This document shows, piece by piece, positions 10,111-22,199 of a stretch of DNA of 64,000 nucleotides. How positions within the stretch are numbered: position 1 is the stretch's first letter; the number at the start of each line of letters is the position of its first letter. Made by a program: the position numbers and the translations under genes. Source of the stretch: Limnomonas spitsbergensis (lineage: Eukaryota; Chlorophyta; Chlorophyceae; Chlamydomonadales); NCBI GenBank assembly GCA_037349105.1, contig JAYJMM010000009.1:4833001-4897000 (forward strand). Direction: 5' to 3'. Below the pieces are notes generated by a model, which worked only from the letters and a program-made list of their open reading frames with translations, had not been told where the DNA came from and made no database searches.

Positions 10111-12990
10111 CTGTTTTTGCTCTTGTCCGCAATGGTCCGTTTGAGCACAACCCGCCTCTTTTTCTGCTCCGGAGTCAACTTTGTCCCGGAGCCAGCACTT
10201 TCCCCTGGCTGTACAGCATGAAAGTTGTTTCACGCTTAAGTGCATTCAGGGGGTGCATTGCAAGCAGCATTCACATTCATCTGCTCCGGAGTCAACTGGG
10301 TCCTGGAGCCAGCACTTTCCCCCGGCAGCACAACATGAAGGTGGTGGCGTGCTTTAGTGCTTTGCAAGCAGCATTCACATTCAGCTGTTTCGCAATCATT
10401 TCCGTCTTGGAGCCAGCATCCCCCCGGCTGTACAACAGACAGGTTCTTATTTCAGGTTTGATTGAATTACAAGCAGCCTTCACACTATTATGATCCGGAG
10501 TTAACTTGGTTCTGGAGCCAGAGCTCTCTCCAGGCTGCAGGAAGAGGTTAAGGGAGAGACAAGAAAGGTATACAAGGGGGGGGAGGGGGGGCAAGAGGCA
10601 TGAGTAGAGGGGATACCACACACACACACACACTCCAGCATTGACTTGGTCCCGAAGCGAGCTCTCTCTCTCTCCAGGTCAAGTAGTCAGTGGCATGCAG
10701 CTTGTTGCGGGTCCCAGGTAGTGGCAAGGACCATGCAGCTGGATTCCAGAAATTGCAATCTCTCAAAGCTATACAGCAAGAGGTATGCAAGCCGGTGTGG
10801 GCTCCTGAACCCTTCGTTATCGGGAACCAAATGTGCTCAGTACGGAGCCATTTGCTCAGTCCGGCTGCCTTTACTAACCATCGCTTCCCAGCGGTGAACT
10901 GCTATTTTGCATGGGAGGGTGCTCTAGCTAAAACTCAGCTGCATCACTGCCTATGGCCGGAGAGCCAGGTTAAGCAGGACGTAATGCTTGGACCACTGGC
11001 CACAGGCCGATCAGGGTTTGGTCCCCATCAGCCTGGTGGGGGGATAGGGGTTTAGGTTTAGCCCAGGGGCCTACCAAACACAGGGGTCTAAACAAACACT
11101 GAAACAAAGACAGGGACACGTCCTCCTCGCGCAGGCAAAGATCAAGAGCCGGTTCCCTTTTTTACCCCTCACTCACACACCTGCACCCTCACAGCTTCAT
11201 ACACCCCTCATAAGCTACCGCCCCAAAACTTGACCCTCACACCTACCATCACTCCACACTACTTGGTGACGCTCCCCCCCCCACACACACACACACGCTT
11301 GCACCCTCACAGCCTCATACGTCACTCACTCACTCCCAAGTTACTGCCACCGAGCTTGCCACTCTCACCCGCCAGCGCCCCACACGACTTAATAATGCCC
11401 CCTCCCCCCACACACACGCACTCACACACCTGCACCCTCACTGCCTCATATGCCACCCCAAAGTTGCCGCCCCCAAGCTTGTCCCTCAGGGCGAAGTCGG
11501 TGGCTCCGAAGTTGTTGGTCCTCTGGAACAGCTGCCCTGCAACGTAGTAATCCAGGAGCCCGGCCACGGGGCTTGGCCGTGTGAGAAACAGGTAGTAAAG
11601 CACCTGCGAATGCCAAAACAAAACAGTACCTTCAAGAATCAGTACTATGATGATCGATCATACGACACTGGGCTTGTCTGTGTGAGCAGGAGGTCACGCA
11701 GTGCTTTTAGGGGGCCCAAAATAAAAATGGAATTGGCCGCATGAGCTACGGGTAGGAGTAGCGCCTGCCAAGGCGAAATAAAAAGAAATAGATGACGGAC
11801 AAAGAAACAAAAAGTAGTAGGCCACTAGACTGGGCCGCCTGGGCATGAGACAATGCTATGGCTGCTTGGTCCAAAATTTATACCGGCACACCAGAACGAT
11901 TTATAAAAAATTGTGTGCATCATACGCCACTGAGCTTGGCCGCATACGGTTGGCAGGAGGTATTTCAGCACCTGCAAGGATACAGAAATAAGAAATCGCT
12001 ACGGGGCTTTGCCGTGAGAGCTGGCCACAAATTAGAACATGGCCACATGGACAATCATGGCTCCATGGACAATCATGGCCACATGGACAATCATGGCCGC
12101 ATGGACAATCATGGCCACATGGGGAATCATGGCCGCATGGACAAAAATGGCCACATGGGGAATCATGGCCGCATGGAGGTATAGATGCGCTGACGCTGCA
12201 CCAGCGTCGACATGATATCTGTGCTGTTGTCTGAACTCACGCTCAGGCGTGCCAGGCCAGGAAGTGTGGGTGTCAGGCTGATCAGCGACAAAAAATCTCC
12301 AGCCAGCACGCTGAACGCTACGACCAGCGGCTCGGGAGCAAAACCTGTCATTGCATGCACAATGCTCTGAATGCTGGCGCCAGAGCTTAGAGCGAAGTCA
12401 GACACATCAGGGCCGCCATATCCGGCAGCGGCAGCGACGGCGGCGGCAGCAGCGGCTGCTACTGTGGCTGCCCCCGCTCCAGCCCCCGTTACGAGCCCCA
12501 AAGCTGCCGCTCCAGCAGAGATTGAGGGGGTCATGGCGGCAGAGGCTGAGGACGCGATGGCATCTGAGGCCTGTGTGAGGATATCGGGCAGAGCGCCCCC
12601 AGCGCAGCAGGGGAGTGGGGCACGTGAACTGCTTTGTCTGCGCTGCGGCCTGTGGACGCTGAAGCCGCTGCCGCTGGTGCTGGTGCTGGTGCTGGCGGCT
12701 GAGGGGTACATGCGGGGGCGGGGAGGGCAGGCTAGAGGCTGGGTGTGCTCTCCCGCTCCTGCTGCTGCTCCCGCCCAACCTAAGGCCGCATGGGGCGGAC
12801 AGGGCGCAGGCCCTGTGCTGGTTCTGGAGCCAGGTGATGCAGCCGGGCCTGCAGGGACTGGGGAGCGGCCCCAGGGGCGGATCTGGCAGCCTGGGTTGAG
12901 GTTAGGCAAGGATTGCAAGCAGGCGCATCGGATGTCACTTCTGGGAGGGAGGCTGCGAGGGGGGCTGATCAGGGCTGATTTTTGCTGCAT
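10111..12990 (-). CDS. STN7/STN8-type thylakoid protein kinase, 5' exons (STN8/STL1-like)
   Basis: Three phase-compatible exons: 12990-12241 (250 codons), 11603-11442 (54 codons) and 10208-10111 (32 codons plus 2 bases). Exon 1 starts with a Ser/Arg/Pro-rich, acid-poor N-terminus that looks like a chloroplast transit peptide, then an Ala-rich stretch, then a hydrophobic segment (about residues 221-239). Exon 2 carries the juxtamembrane motif LLDYYV and the glycine loop KLGGGNFGVAYEA (residues 292-304). Exon 3 carries VVLKR with the likely ATP-binding lysine (about residue 327). The order hydrophobic segment, RPSPVAGLLDYY, glycine loop, VVLK matches the plant STN8/STN7 and algal STL1/STT7 family, which phosphorylate photosystem II or antenna proteins at the thylakoid. 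The lumenal CxxxxC of STN7/STT7 is not seen, which favours STN8/STL1. The HRD and DFG exons are missing: they must lie left of the window, perhaps beyond the minisatellite. The exon 2/3 donor could instead be 12 bases later (11430). Confidence 0.8.
10284..10680 (-). repeat. Decoy acceptor array upstream of kinase exon 3
   Basis: Read on the minus strand, the start of exon 3 (GGAAAGTGCTGGCTCCGGGA, ending in ACTCCGGAGCAG) recurs upstream in the intron as four diverging copies, at about 10284-10345, 10400-10440, 10493-10545 and 10630-10680. Each keeps a CTGGCTCC-like core, and several keep the preceding polypyrimidine/AG. See the findings on exon-border duplication. Confidence 0.85.
11165..11400 (-). 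repeat. Decoy donor array downstream of kinase exon 2
   Basis: Two decayed copies of the end of exon 2 (TATGAGGCAGTGAGGGTGCA on the minus strand) sit downstream at about 11165-11255 and 11280-11395. Both keep the GTGAGG donor. The flanking CA-rich and CACTCACACAC tracts are duplicated with them. Confidence 0.85.
11640..12022 (-). repeat. Decoy acceptor array upstream of kinase exon 2
   Basis: Four or five degraded copies of the exon 2 start region (plus-strand GGGGCTTGGCCGTGTGAG followed by an AG-rich stretch and CACCTGC) at about 11663, 11731, 11826, 11926 and 11999. The 11926 copy is the best preserved and still carries the acceptor mirror CACCTGCAA. Confidence 0.75.
12036..12178. repeat. 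18-bp tandem repeat in kinase intron 1
   Basis: About eight units of ATGGCCACATGGACAATC with changes. The open plus-strand frame through it (HMDNHG repeats) is a product of the 18-base period and not a gene. Confidence 0.9.
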
Positions 12991-13483
12991 GGCTTAATAT
13001 ACTTTCAGGGTGTGGAGGTCGGGATGGCGTTCTCCGGCAGTGCGCTGCGGTGTATCGCGCTGTGCCCTGCCTATGGGTGAGCCTCGATGGCGCAGTGCAT
13101 CGAAGCTCCGCTGAGAATGCGAATGAGGGTGCCCCTGAGGCTGATACGTCCGCGACAAGTTCGACCACCACAGCAGTGCAGCACGGGTATGATGAAGGTA
13201 GGGATATTAAGGCTGTTTTCAATAGTAGAGTGAGAATCTCTGGTGTGATCAAGATAAACAATCAATGACAAAGTTTCGGAGCATATTCCTGTTTGAAATT
13301 GAAATTGTCTATCACGGAGTGGAATAGCCAATCTTTACATCGCTCCTTAATGTCAATTTGTTGTATAAATGATTTAACATTTTAAAGCCCACACCACCAG
13401 CTTCTTGCTGCTTGATTGCCTCCCCAGCTGCCCTGCTCTCATCTACTACCTTGCACGGTACCTAGCTTCATTCCTTCGACATC
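12991..13483. promoter_or_regulatory. Divergent 5' region between kinase and 13484 gene
   Basis: 493 bases separate the two start codons, which point away from each other. The region should hold both 5' UTRs and promoters. No TATA box or other element is convincing by eye. Confidence 0.5.
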
Positions 13484-15327
13484 ATGGTATCCACATCTGT
13501 GAAGCGTCAGTGGCGTGATATCGAAGATGTGGACCAGCTGCACGATCTGCTCGAGGAGCAGGATCAGAAGATCATCAAGCTGCAAGGAGATCTCAAGAAG
13601 CTCAAGGCGACCGCAGCCAAGGACGATGATTGTAAATAAATATCTCCTGCAGCTGCTGCTGCCAAGACTCCAATCGCTGTCGCTGTCGACAACGAGAAGC
13701 TCGCCAAAACCTTCATCGCATCGATCAGCAAGCAGATAAAGGCTCAGATGGTGTACAAAGCCAGTGTTAAGGTAGGTCCCTTTTTCGCATGGCCGCTCAG
13801 AATGCCCGCACTTGCTGTATTTTCAAATTCAAAACAGAGCATGAATTGCTGTAGGCCATGGCGCCCCTACATGGACTATTCAGATACCATATCTGCATTC
13901 ATTGTGACATGCAATGCCTCCTGTGCTACTGAATATTAACATTGTAACCTGAAATGCTGAAATGACCTCGTTGTGTTTTCCTACCCTGCACCCTGCACCT
14001 CACAGAGGGGCAAGGGCGCAAGGCTAGGCTTTCTGCAGAAGTACCTAACGTTTCAATCAAGCAGGTGAGCTGTGTTACTTTGGTCGACGCCAGACCACCA
14101 TTTAGGGGCCACCAGGTAGTGAACGCTGGGCCGATGGGTACAAACACTACTGGCCTGCCGGTGTCCGCAGGGGTGCCCACTGTCCAACGTCTCAACTCAG
14201 TAGGCGAGCCACACGCCCTTGCCGATGAGAGAATAAAATAGGATTCCACACCGGCGGCCACTGACATGCCCCCCGATCGACTGGCCAAAGAGAGGACGTC
14301 GGCCATTTGGCCGGCTGCGACAGCCAAGGTGAGCAGTGCTGCCCATTTTTTATTTGAATACCAGTGTATGTTAAGTGCGGGCCAAGCTTTGGAATAAGTG
14401 AGTAGTTGTGTCTTAAAAACACAAGCAATCTCCTTCTATACTGGTAAATGAGCCTCTGCAGTTTTAGCAGTGGGTCCATTTCACGTCCTCGGGCTGTATG
14501 ACAGAAGAGTTTCTGGCATGCGGGTCTGCACAATATATTTCAACCGGCAGCAAGTCACTGGGAGGTTCGGCATTGTGCAGTCTACAACTAAAATCCTATC
14601 CACATGTTTACCCCATCTCGAAGAAACGCGTACAGCATCCAGGAAATGGGCATCCGATGTCTTGTGTGTTTGTACTCCCAGGTGCTTATAACCCCAGGCA
14701 GATGAAACTTATCTCCTACATTGACTGCAGGTTTCGGCATTACTTGGTCAGACTCTCGTCCAGAAGGCTTCCAACGGTCCCAAGCAGCTTGCCGTGGCGG
14801 TGAAGGACGACGAGCTGGAGGACCTGGTCGGCTGCATCACGCAGAGCCTGCGCTATGGGGCATACCTCCGAATTACACCTGAGGTCAGCATTACGCCACA
14901 TTCAAGGGGATAGTGCTCAGAAGTGTTTTTAAGTTTCAGCCATCAAGTAGCCCACCCACCACCCATGAGCCCCTTCCTTATTTCCATGCGATTGAGACCA
15001 ACTTTGACGGGCCATTGGGAGGCCACTACTGGGTCAATTGGGACCCAACCATTCCCGCGATGTAGCCAGGGTGAAGCTTAAATGCGCTAAAATAATCACT
15101 GATGAACTCGGCTGGGTCTCAGGTTCACACACAGCAAGCCATTGCCCCAGCCCTCAGCTGCTGCCAACCTGCTGGTCTTCTGGTTGCTTGGCATTAACGG
15201 TCATATATCCATTTATGTTTTTAGACCCTGATGTGAATGCCCTCCACTTCTGCTGCAGGGGCTCAAGTTCGTGTACGACAAGTCATTGCTCGTTCATAAG
15301 GTGTCGGGCTTCTACTCCATGTCATAA
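13484..15327 (+). CDS. Unknown small protein with N-terminal coiled coil
   Basis: Proposed exons: 13484-13631, 13653-13771, 14008-14064, 14242-14328, 14731-14883, 15259-15327 (stop TAA). The N-terminus (QLHDLLEEQDQKIIKLQGDL) has heptad spacing typical of a short coiled coil. The C-terminal part contains VKDDELEDLVGCI and YGAYLRITPEGLKFVYDK and looks like a folded domain, but I do not recognise the family. Exons from 14008 on are joined in phase 0. Exon 3 and 4 borders are the least certain: 14006-14064 with 14295-14328 is an alternative that also keeps frame. Between exons 1 and 2 the frame stays open except for one TAA (13637-13639); the only GT..AG unit that removes it is 21 bases long (13632-13652). 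A TGTAA at 15622 may be the polyadenylation signal. Introns here lack the decoy arrays seen in other genes. Confidence 0.6.
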
Positions 15328-18300
15328 GTACAATGAGGAAGTCTTACCTTGACATAATTTGGTTTTCAGACTAAGTGCCTAGGGTAGTTTACGTTTGTGT
15401 TATAATGGCAGCAGCCGTCTGCTAGCACAGGAACCTGCCCCTACTGGTATGCTAGTCAACAAGGATAATATTATATTGAGGCCGTCAATGCCTTAGCAGG
15501 CCTGCTGTTCAGCAAGGAAATATAACATTATAACAATTATGCACTTCAGGTTTGGCACAGGATAGGTGATGTTCTGCAGGATGGATTGTTTATTAGTTTA
15601 ACAAATGGTACATTAATACGTTGTAAACCGTAGATAGGGGTGGATATTTGTCTTGGGGTAATGAGAGACCACTTCAGCTGGGGTCCCAATAATAGATGTT
15701 GAAATCGGTGAATTTGGTGTAAATAACTTGGCAGCTTGCGCCGTCTTTGTATCCGTTCAAATTATGTTTACATTTATAATGTGCAGTCTATGGGGCACTA
15801 AGAGGCCGGGGACTGACAAATGCCTTTTGGGATGGTCAACCAGATTGGCACGATCAATTTCTGCGTGGCTTTATCAGGCTGCTACCGGTAGTTCTTGTTT
15901 GTGTAACTTTTGTGGAATATCGAGGCCAGCAGAGCATTAGTTTTCAGGTAGGAGCCTTCAAGCCGTTTGAATTAAAATGTGAACTCACTTAACGCAAAAG
16001 TCTGTTCAAATATGAGGGCTGCTATGTGAGACAAACAAAGCATCCCACTTGGCATGGCCCATTCTTCCGGACTAGGCACCTACTGGACTGTTCGGTTACA
16101 AACCCTGACTGGCCAACGGACGGTGGTCCAATCAGCAGGGCCGTGCAGCCGCATGTCATGACGTAGCTGAATAGTAGCTCTAGCACCTTGAAATAAGCAG
16201 TGCCGGTCTGCCAGATCTGGCACGTAATAGTATGGCTAGCGTTTCGTATACGCACATTGAAGGGTTCATAGGGATTAATCCCAATATTGAAGCCAAATCT
16301 GAAACGGTTATCTTCAAATTCTGCATACACTGTAACTGCCGTACCTCATGATTGTGGTTGATGTCTGAAACCCCGAGTTGGTCGCCGTTTAATAAAAGCC
16401 TCCACCAAAAAGGCTGACGCAAGTCGACGAGCATTGAGATGCGATGTACGTAACATAAAGGATGCGTGAGGGCCTCAGTCGAAGGAGCCGCCGGATGTGT
16501 CGCCACACCCTGCCTGGCAGCAAGCTGCCAACGGCTGGTCTACGCAGGCGCTTCTTGCAGTCTGCTAACCTCTCCTCGGCCTGAACTGAAATGATGACAA
16601 TCAAGAATATGCCGATGTACTCTTATCCGCCCCGGTATTTTAAAAGTGACAACAACGCGCTGCTGCACGAGATGTCTTTCATCGGAACATGATGTGCTGA
16701 AACAGCAAGGTCTCGCCCCTTCAAGCCACGGTCTTGCGGTGAGAGCAAGCAATCTATGAAAATGTCCCGAGCTCTACCGATTCCTTTTGAAGCCTGATTC
16801 CCCCCTGGGCACGCAAATATGATCTGATCGAAGGCGATGCTTGTGCCATGTAACAGGATGCAGCAGGCCCGTCAGAGATGTGAAGCGGTCGTCCACTCCT
16901 GAAACAACTGATGATCCAGCACACGATAACGACCAGGGGATAGAGACTACACCTGATCTTCAATGTGAACCTGGTCTTGCCCTTCTGGCTTCTCTTTGCT
17001 TCCCAGAACTTCGGCAGTACTCTTGGATGGAGAGAGGTGAGATTCCAGGCCTTGTCCCCTGGTAACCATCATCCAGCCTCACCACCGTTGCATCGATAAT
17101 TTTGCCTTATCTCCCTCTAGGCAGCATGTAAATACCGAAATGCTGAAAAGCATGCAGCATAAGATGTGAGCACACCGTGTCTATGTGGCCCTGATAAGCT
17201 GTCAAAATAAACAGCATACATACCGGCACACTGCCTTCGCAGCTGCTGTGGCCGAATATGACAATGCAGCATGATCTCCTGGCGCACTGTGCCTTTGTGG
17301 CCTGGATAAGCCTTCAAACTGCAGAGATCAAATCACAGCCGGATCTGGGCCCCTGACTGCGTGTTGATTGCATATGGGGCAGTTTTACATGGCTGACATC
17401 TATTCTTGATGGCATCTTGCATAAGGTCAAGTTGACCTGCCACCTGTCAATGACGATACACCTATGGGCCATGCTGAAAAGGCTTGGCCCAGAGTAGGTG
17501 ACCTACCACATGTGTCACTGAGTATGCCATTTCAACATGTTGCATGCATCTCTTCACTTGCACATGCTTCACCTCATCATGGTCTATGGCCTTGAGGGCC
17601 TGGTGCATAAAGCTCTGCTACTCAGGCCATATACCGAAGGGTCCAAGCTTGTCCCTTTGTTAATATGCTAGCCATCTTGCGGCCCCTGAAGTTGATATGT
17701 TTTTGTTCCAAGTCCTTGTCGAGCCTCTTGACTCAGAATAAAATCATATTGCTGTCAGTTTCTACCCTATGCTTCACTGCTATACCTTGGTTGCCAAGTC
17801 CTTCTGAGTAATCTGCCTCATGCTTCTACACGAGACAGGCTTCCCTACGATGAGGAGGGCACAGTGGGTGTGCACCATTCTGTACTAGCTCACAAGAGGT
17901 CTGCGCGCGGTTTCAAGCCTGGAGAGTAGCCAATCCAGTGCATGACAGAATGATGACAGTTTGCTTGCCTTCTCAGCAGAGGCTGCATAAGCTGATACTC
18001 ATGGAATCAAAACTCTTGTGGCAAGTGCTTCCTGATATACCATGACTACGGATGTACTTCCTGTGTACGTACTTTCTAGGCCCTTGGCTGAAACCAGTGT
18101 TGAACATGTTAAAAAGGAGGACTGAATGGATCTGGGCAGTAGAGCCAGAATGACATTCAAACCATAATGAAGCACCTAGCTATGAGATTCCTCACATGTA
18201 GTAGACATCATGAAGTCCAATGCGGTGGCCTTACGGGGTCTAGTAATTTATGGCTTCCCGAAAGGGCACGGACAGTTCGTCCACTTCGGCAAAGGGCTTA

Positions 18301-19195
18301 AACATGTTTCAGCCTGCCTTGTGGAGCCTGACGGACTAAGCTTTGGCCGCGTACCGTATGGTAGACATGCTGTGGCTCACCGGGCCCTAGATTCTTACAA
18401 TTGCCAATGACGTGATACCCATCTCAAAAGCCAGAGCCTCCCACATGCGCCTGCCCCCGTAACGGAGTCCCGTAATACTGACAAGAGTCCGTGGCACTAT
18501 TTGGGGGACCTGGCCAACCCTAAGCTGATCCTAGAAGCTAGGTCCTTGGCACCAAACTGATCCTCCTCATAATCAACACCTCCCCTCAACAAGCAGCGTG
18601 TCTCACGCTATCAAACGCTACGCTGTCCTCTGCCTAACTATACCAAGCTGCATCCGTGAGTTGGTACGCACCCAAGGGCACGCCCTATTAGTGGTGCGGC
18701 TCCCAAAAGTAGGCTGGAACCATGCTCAGTTGTCGGCCGCATTGTAGCAGACCTGTGCTCGATGGTAGGATCCATGGGGTATCCTCTGCCAGATGTTCAT
18801 GCTCATAGGCTGCGTCCACTATGTGTAGCACCTCTGGGAAGGGGAGCGGCTGTAGGTAAAGGACTGTAAGGAACACCTTGGGGACAGCTCCGCTCTAACT
18901 CCTCCAGTGCCCCCATCGGCTCACTGCACCATGTGCGATTGTGCGCCCTCGGGTGCTCTGTCGAACGGCAAGCTGCAGGTCGGTCGCCATGGTTGGGCTG
19001 TCTTACGGTTTTGCCGGCGCCATAACTTTGTTGCGGAAACATGTTCTGCAATCATGCTCGTTGTAACGGTTAGATCCTCAGCTCATGCATGCCCCCCCAG
19101 CCAGGCAACGGATGTAGGAAGCCCCGCCGCCTAGCTCAGTAGAAGTAGAATTAGAAGTAGACTGGAGTGCTAGACTGCATTCGGCTACTTATTAG
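15328..19195. other. Gene-poor repeat-derived DNA
   Basis: No gene is supported. 14955-15100 and 16037-16180 resemble the internal part of TIR family A (GTAGCTGA and GGCC-rich core). 17143-17335 is a two-copy tandem duplication around GCAGCATGAT and GGCCTGGATAAGC. 17450-17500 is an inverted relative of dispersed family D. 16186-16506 on the minus strand has open, protein-like sequence in two frames, but no border or homology could be settled. Confidence 0.4.
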
Positions 19196-19199
19196 GAAA

Positions 19200-19640
19200 T
19201 GCTGCGATCAAAGGTGAACAGTGGTCAACACCACATCGCCGAAGTTCGCCATAGTCGCGCAACATTTAGACAGATGCTAGCCAGATGCGTGTGCCGCAGT
19301 CGCAGGATGGCGGCCATGTGGCGTACACGCTACATCATGGCAGACAAAGGCTCCTCTCTAGCCGGCACGGCCTTCCTCATGCAATCGCGTTTGTGTTGAA
19401 TGATGCCTAAGAACTTGAATTCTTGGGCATGCTTCATCACTATCCTATTCAGGCATATAGGTTGCCTATCGGCGTTGCACTGCTAAGGGGCGGCCAAACT
19501 CCAGGATTTCTGTCTTGCTGATATTGCCCTGTAGATGTGAATCTGCCGTGTACTAATAAAGGGCATCTAGGGGGCCCTCAGTATGAGCACCCGAGGCATC
19601 CAACAAGGCTGCCGGCTAGCATAATAAGGTCATATGTATA
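19200..19640 (-). pseudogene. Decayed LINE fragment 1
   Basis: Homologous over most of its length to 22200-22600 and part of 49580-49990, all in the same orientation. Shared landmarks on the plus strand include GAATGATGCC, TTCTTGG, CTGCTAAG and ATCTTGCTGAT. The 22.2 kb copy reads on the minus strand as the post-reverse-transcriptase part of a non-LTR element. Many stops and indels; not functional. Confidence 0.65.
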
Positions 19641-19689
19641 TAGCTGCACCGTAGGCGGCTCTTGTCGAGGATGTGGTAGACTTTGTTGA

Positions 19690-20150
19690 CGGCTAGCATG
19701 CTGTCTTATTTTTGCCTCCCTGTGGATTGGCTGTCTGGCTCTTTCCCTTTTTGTCCTTCTCTTGCTCTCAGAGGCAAGGATCCTTCGGTATGCCTTTTGC
19801 GTTTTCTGGAGGGGTGTTCTTCTTTGCCCTTTGCGCTCCTCTCTGTCTTTCCTCTAACCTGAAGTTCCTGTCCTTTTTCCTCCCAACCAGAGAGGACGTC
19901 GGAGAGCCCACAAGCATGAGTGGGAGGCCCTCGTTTTGTGCAACTTGTAGTTGAACTTTTTGATGGCTTGTCTCTTTAAGGGCAAGGGATACGGTTTGCC
20001 AAACCTTTGTGTTCTTGTTGTTTGGTGGGTGAACTTGCTATTATTTCTTTCCACTTGTGCCTTCTCCCTTGACTTTCCTAAGTTACTTTTTGTTTGCCGA
20101 CGTGGCCGAGCTTCATTTCAGCACGGCCCAGAGGTGCAACGTCAGTAACC
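19690..20150. repeat. Pyrimidine-rich dispersed repeat family D
   Basis: A TTTCCTT/CTTTTT-rich stretch followed by GACGTGGCCGAGC and CCCAGAGGTGCAACGTCA. The same arrangement is at 23080-23345 and 36290-36400. The terminal motif alone occurs near 22627 and 37475, and inverted near 17455 and 47400. Possibly a short non-autonomous transposon; ends not defined. Confidence 0.6.
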
Positions 20151-21320
20151 TATGGGCCCTCCTCAAAAGGCTGGGGAAGCGAAGCCATGCGATACACATA
20201 TCGAAACCCTGTTTCCTCAAGAATGAAGAGCCTCAATGCCCAAAGAGGTTCAAACATGTATGCTTGCATACTGGTAATGCGCGGATCATGTTTATGAGCC
20301 AAACTCAAGGGGGCTAATTGCTGCCCTACCATGCGGGCATGCATTTCATGCATTGAGCACTTCATGACAGTTTGTGAGCCTTGTTGCCATCAATGGACTG
20401 GGACAAGTGGCCAAAGAAAGCATCAAACAATAATTATTTAGTTGATTTCGGCCAGCGGTTATTTTAGCCTGATAGTTGCAGCACTCGTGTTGCCGTCCAT
20501 TGCACCTTGATGCCTCGCCCTCGCTAGGTAACATCCACATGCTCATGTGGTAACTGCTTATCATCCGTGCAACCAAGCCTTGTTTTAGCATGGCCCGGGG
20601 TATCGTCATTGCCTTACCATTGTCATATGGTAATCGAAGCCATGTGCCCCATGATGCATCGCAGCATCGGTATGCCACAATGCCACATGCATGCACATGC
20701 GCGGCATCAATGCCTCATACACTTGCATGTGGCGCGCATGCGCACTGATACTCCACATGGTGGCATGGTGCAAGAGCTGGTCACTGCATAGGCGGTCCAC
20801 GCTTCTATCGTCTACCTTCTGGTCGAGCTGTACAAGTACGTGCAGTGGCGCGTGTCTGTTGCATCACGCATGGCAGCCGAGCCTAGCTAGCTGGCTCATA
20901 GTCTCGGCCGCCCGGGAGGAGTAGCGAGCCAATTACTGGCTATGCTCAATCGCTCGCTCGGGAAACGTCCCGCCCGGCCGTGCCAGCTGGAGGAGCCCCC
21001 GCCCGTGAGAATCAAGCTGTGCGCTTGACATGTATGAGTGGGATCCTGCCCCCACACGCTCTACCCTGTGCACCAAATATAGGGCCTCCTGCAGTGCTGC
21101 CGCCTGCTGCCGACGGGCCGGCAGGCGACGTCGAATAGGGCAACCAGTGACTACTGTCAGAGAGACCGGCAAGTCCAACATTGTGTTTGTATACTTGGTG
21201 GTAATTAAATTCGAAGAATATCGTGATTCCTTGTCTAACATGAGGCCAACTCACCGTACCCGTGCCCCCCCACCTCAACCACTCACCCCCACCATCAACC
21301 ACTTCACCCAACCGACCGGC
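20151..21320. other. No gene recognised
   Basis: Unique-looking DNA with several ATGC/CATG-rich palindromic stretches (20640-20770). Open frames on both strands are short and overlap each other. Nothing supports coding. Confidence 0.4.
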
Positions 21321-21326
21321 CCCATG

Positions 21327-21334
21327 TTTATAAA
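21327..21334 (+). promoter_or_regulatory. TATA-like element of the U2 snRNA gene
   Basis: TTTATAAA ends 21 bases before the U2 start, close to the spacing of plant snRNA TATA boxes. No convincing upstream sequence element was found. Confidence 0.45.
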
Positions 21335-21355
21335 CCTCGTTCTGGCATTACATAC

Positions 21356-21547
21356 ATACCTTTCTCGGCCTTTTGGCTAAGATCAAGTGTAGTATCTGTT
21401 CTGTAAAGTATAATAACTTTACTGGGTGTCCATTGGATGCCCACGTTATTAGCCTAATTTTTCGTGGGGGTGTTGGGAGTCCGGAGCTTGCTCTGGCCCC
21501 CTCCACCCTGTGACCTTGGCATTACACTTCAGCCATGGTCGCGGGCC
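21356..21547 (+). ncRNA. U2 spliceosomal snRNA
   Basis: The 5' end (ATACCTTTCTCGGCCTTTTG) and the following ~45 bases match the universally conserved U2 5' domain. The branch-point recognition sequence GTAGTA is at 21389-21394. Stem IIa (GTAAAG..CTTTAC, 21403-21422) and stem IIb (GGGTGTCC..GGATGCCC) pair fully. The Sm site AATTTTTCG is at 21456-21464. Two 3' hairpins follow; the last (GTGACCTTGGC..GCCATGGTCGC) has the loop ATTACACTTC, similar to the U2B'' target. All stems are intact, so the gene is probably active. The 3' end is estimated from the last stem. Confidence 0.95.
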
Positions 21548-22199
21548 CCGCACTTCCAAAAGAGATACGATTTTTATTTGCCATGCTTCGCACCTTCTGT
21601 GGTCAATCACACATTCTTGCATCCGAAACAAAACATAGTGACCTTGCGGCTGAAGTTAGAAACATCTCCTTCACGCTAGGGCACTAAAGCATATAGGCAG
21701 TGCTTACTCCACATGTTAGCCGCGTCCCTCAGCCTAGCACCGTTGGCAGTAGCTTGTGTCACCTGCTGGTCGTTCCCCGCTGTAGCTCCTCTTAGGCACA
21801 TGGCACTTCACTGCACCAATTGCGTCCTCCAGTCGTCTGACTGAGCGTGAGCTGCATATCAGCCGCCATGGATGCCGCCATGAGTTAAGTTTTATGAAGT
21901 CTTTACAGTCCATCAGAGCATCACACTTAATGCACGCAAACCGGTACAGGCACTTTATACACTAGGACAGAAAGCGAAAACCAGTGACCCCGCCCCCTGG
22001 GCTGTCTTCATATGCTGCCGGTGCTACTGCCACATTGTAGAAGCGGAGGACACTGCGCCACCAACCACATTGTAACAGTTGGATATGTAGCTCTCTCGGG
22101 ACTCCCCAACTGGCGGCTAACGCAGGGAGCCCCGCTGCCCCACGCAGGTAGAAAGCTGGACTGCAGCTTGCTCTGGAGAAAGTGTTGCGGTTCGAGGTG
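21548..22199. repeat. Dispersed repeat linked to LINE fragment
   Basis: 21886-21994 (TTTACAGTCCATCAGAGCATC, later CTAGGACAGAAAGCGAAAAC and CAGTGACCCC) is repeated at 23640-23748, with weaker matches near 48185 and 48735. As it sits just 3' of a minus-strand LINE piece, it could be that element's 3' end, but this is inference. Confidence 0.5.

Noticed and set aside
16186..16506. Minus-strand exon candidates near 16.2-16.5 kb
   Set aside because: Two overlapping frames look protein-like, but no family, phase or splice border could be settled, and one end overlaps a family A relative.
17400..18100. Decayed Copia-type element on the minus strand
   Set aside because: A stretch resembling ILTKG was seen, but no other polymerase or RNase H motif in order, so the call would be guesswork.
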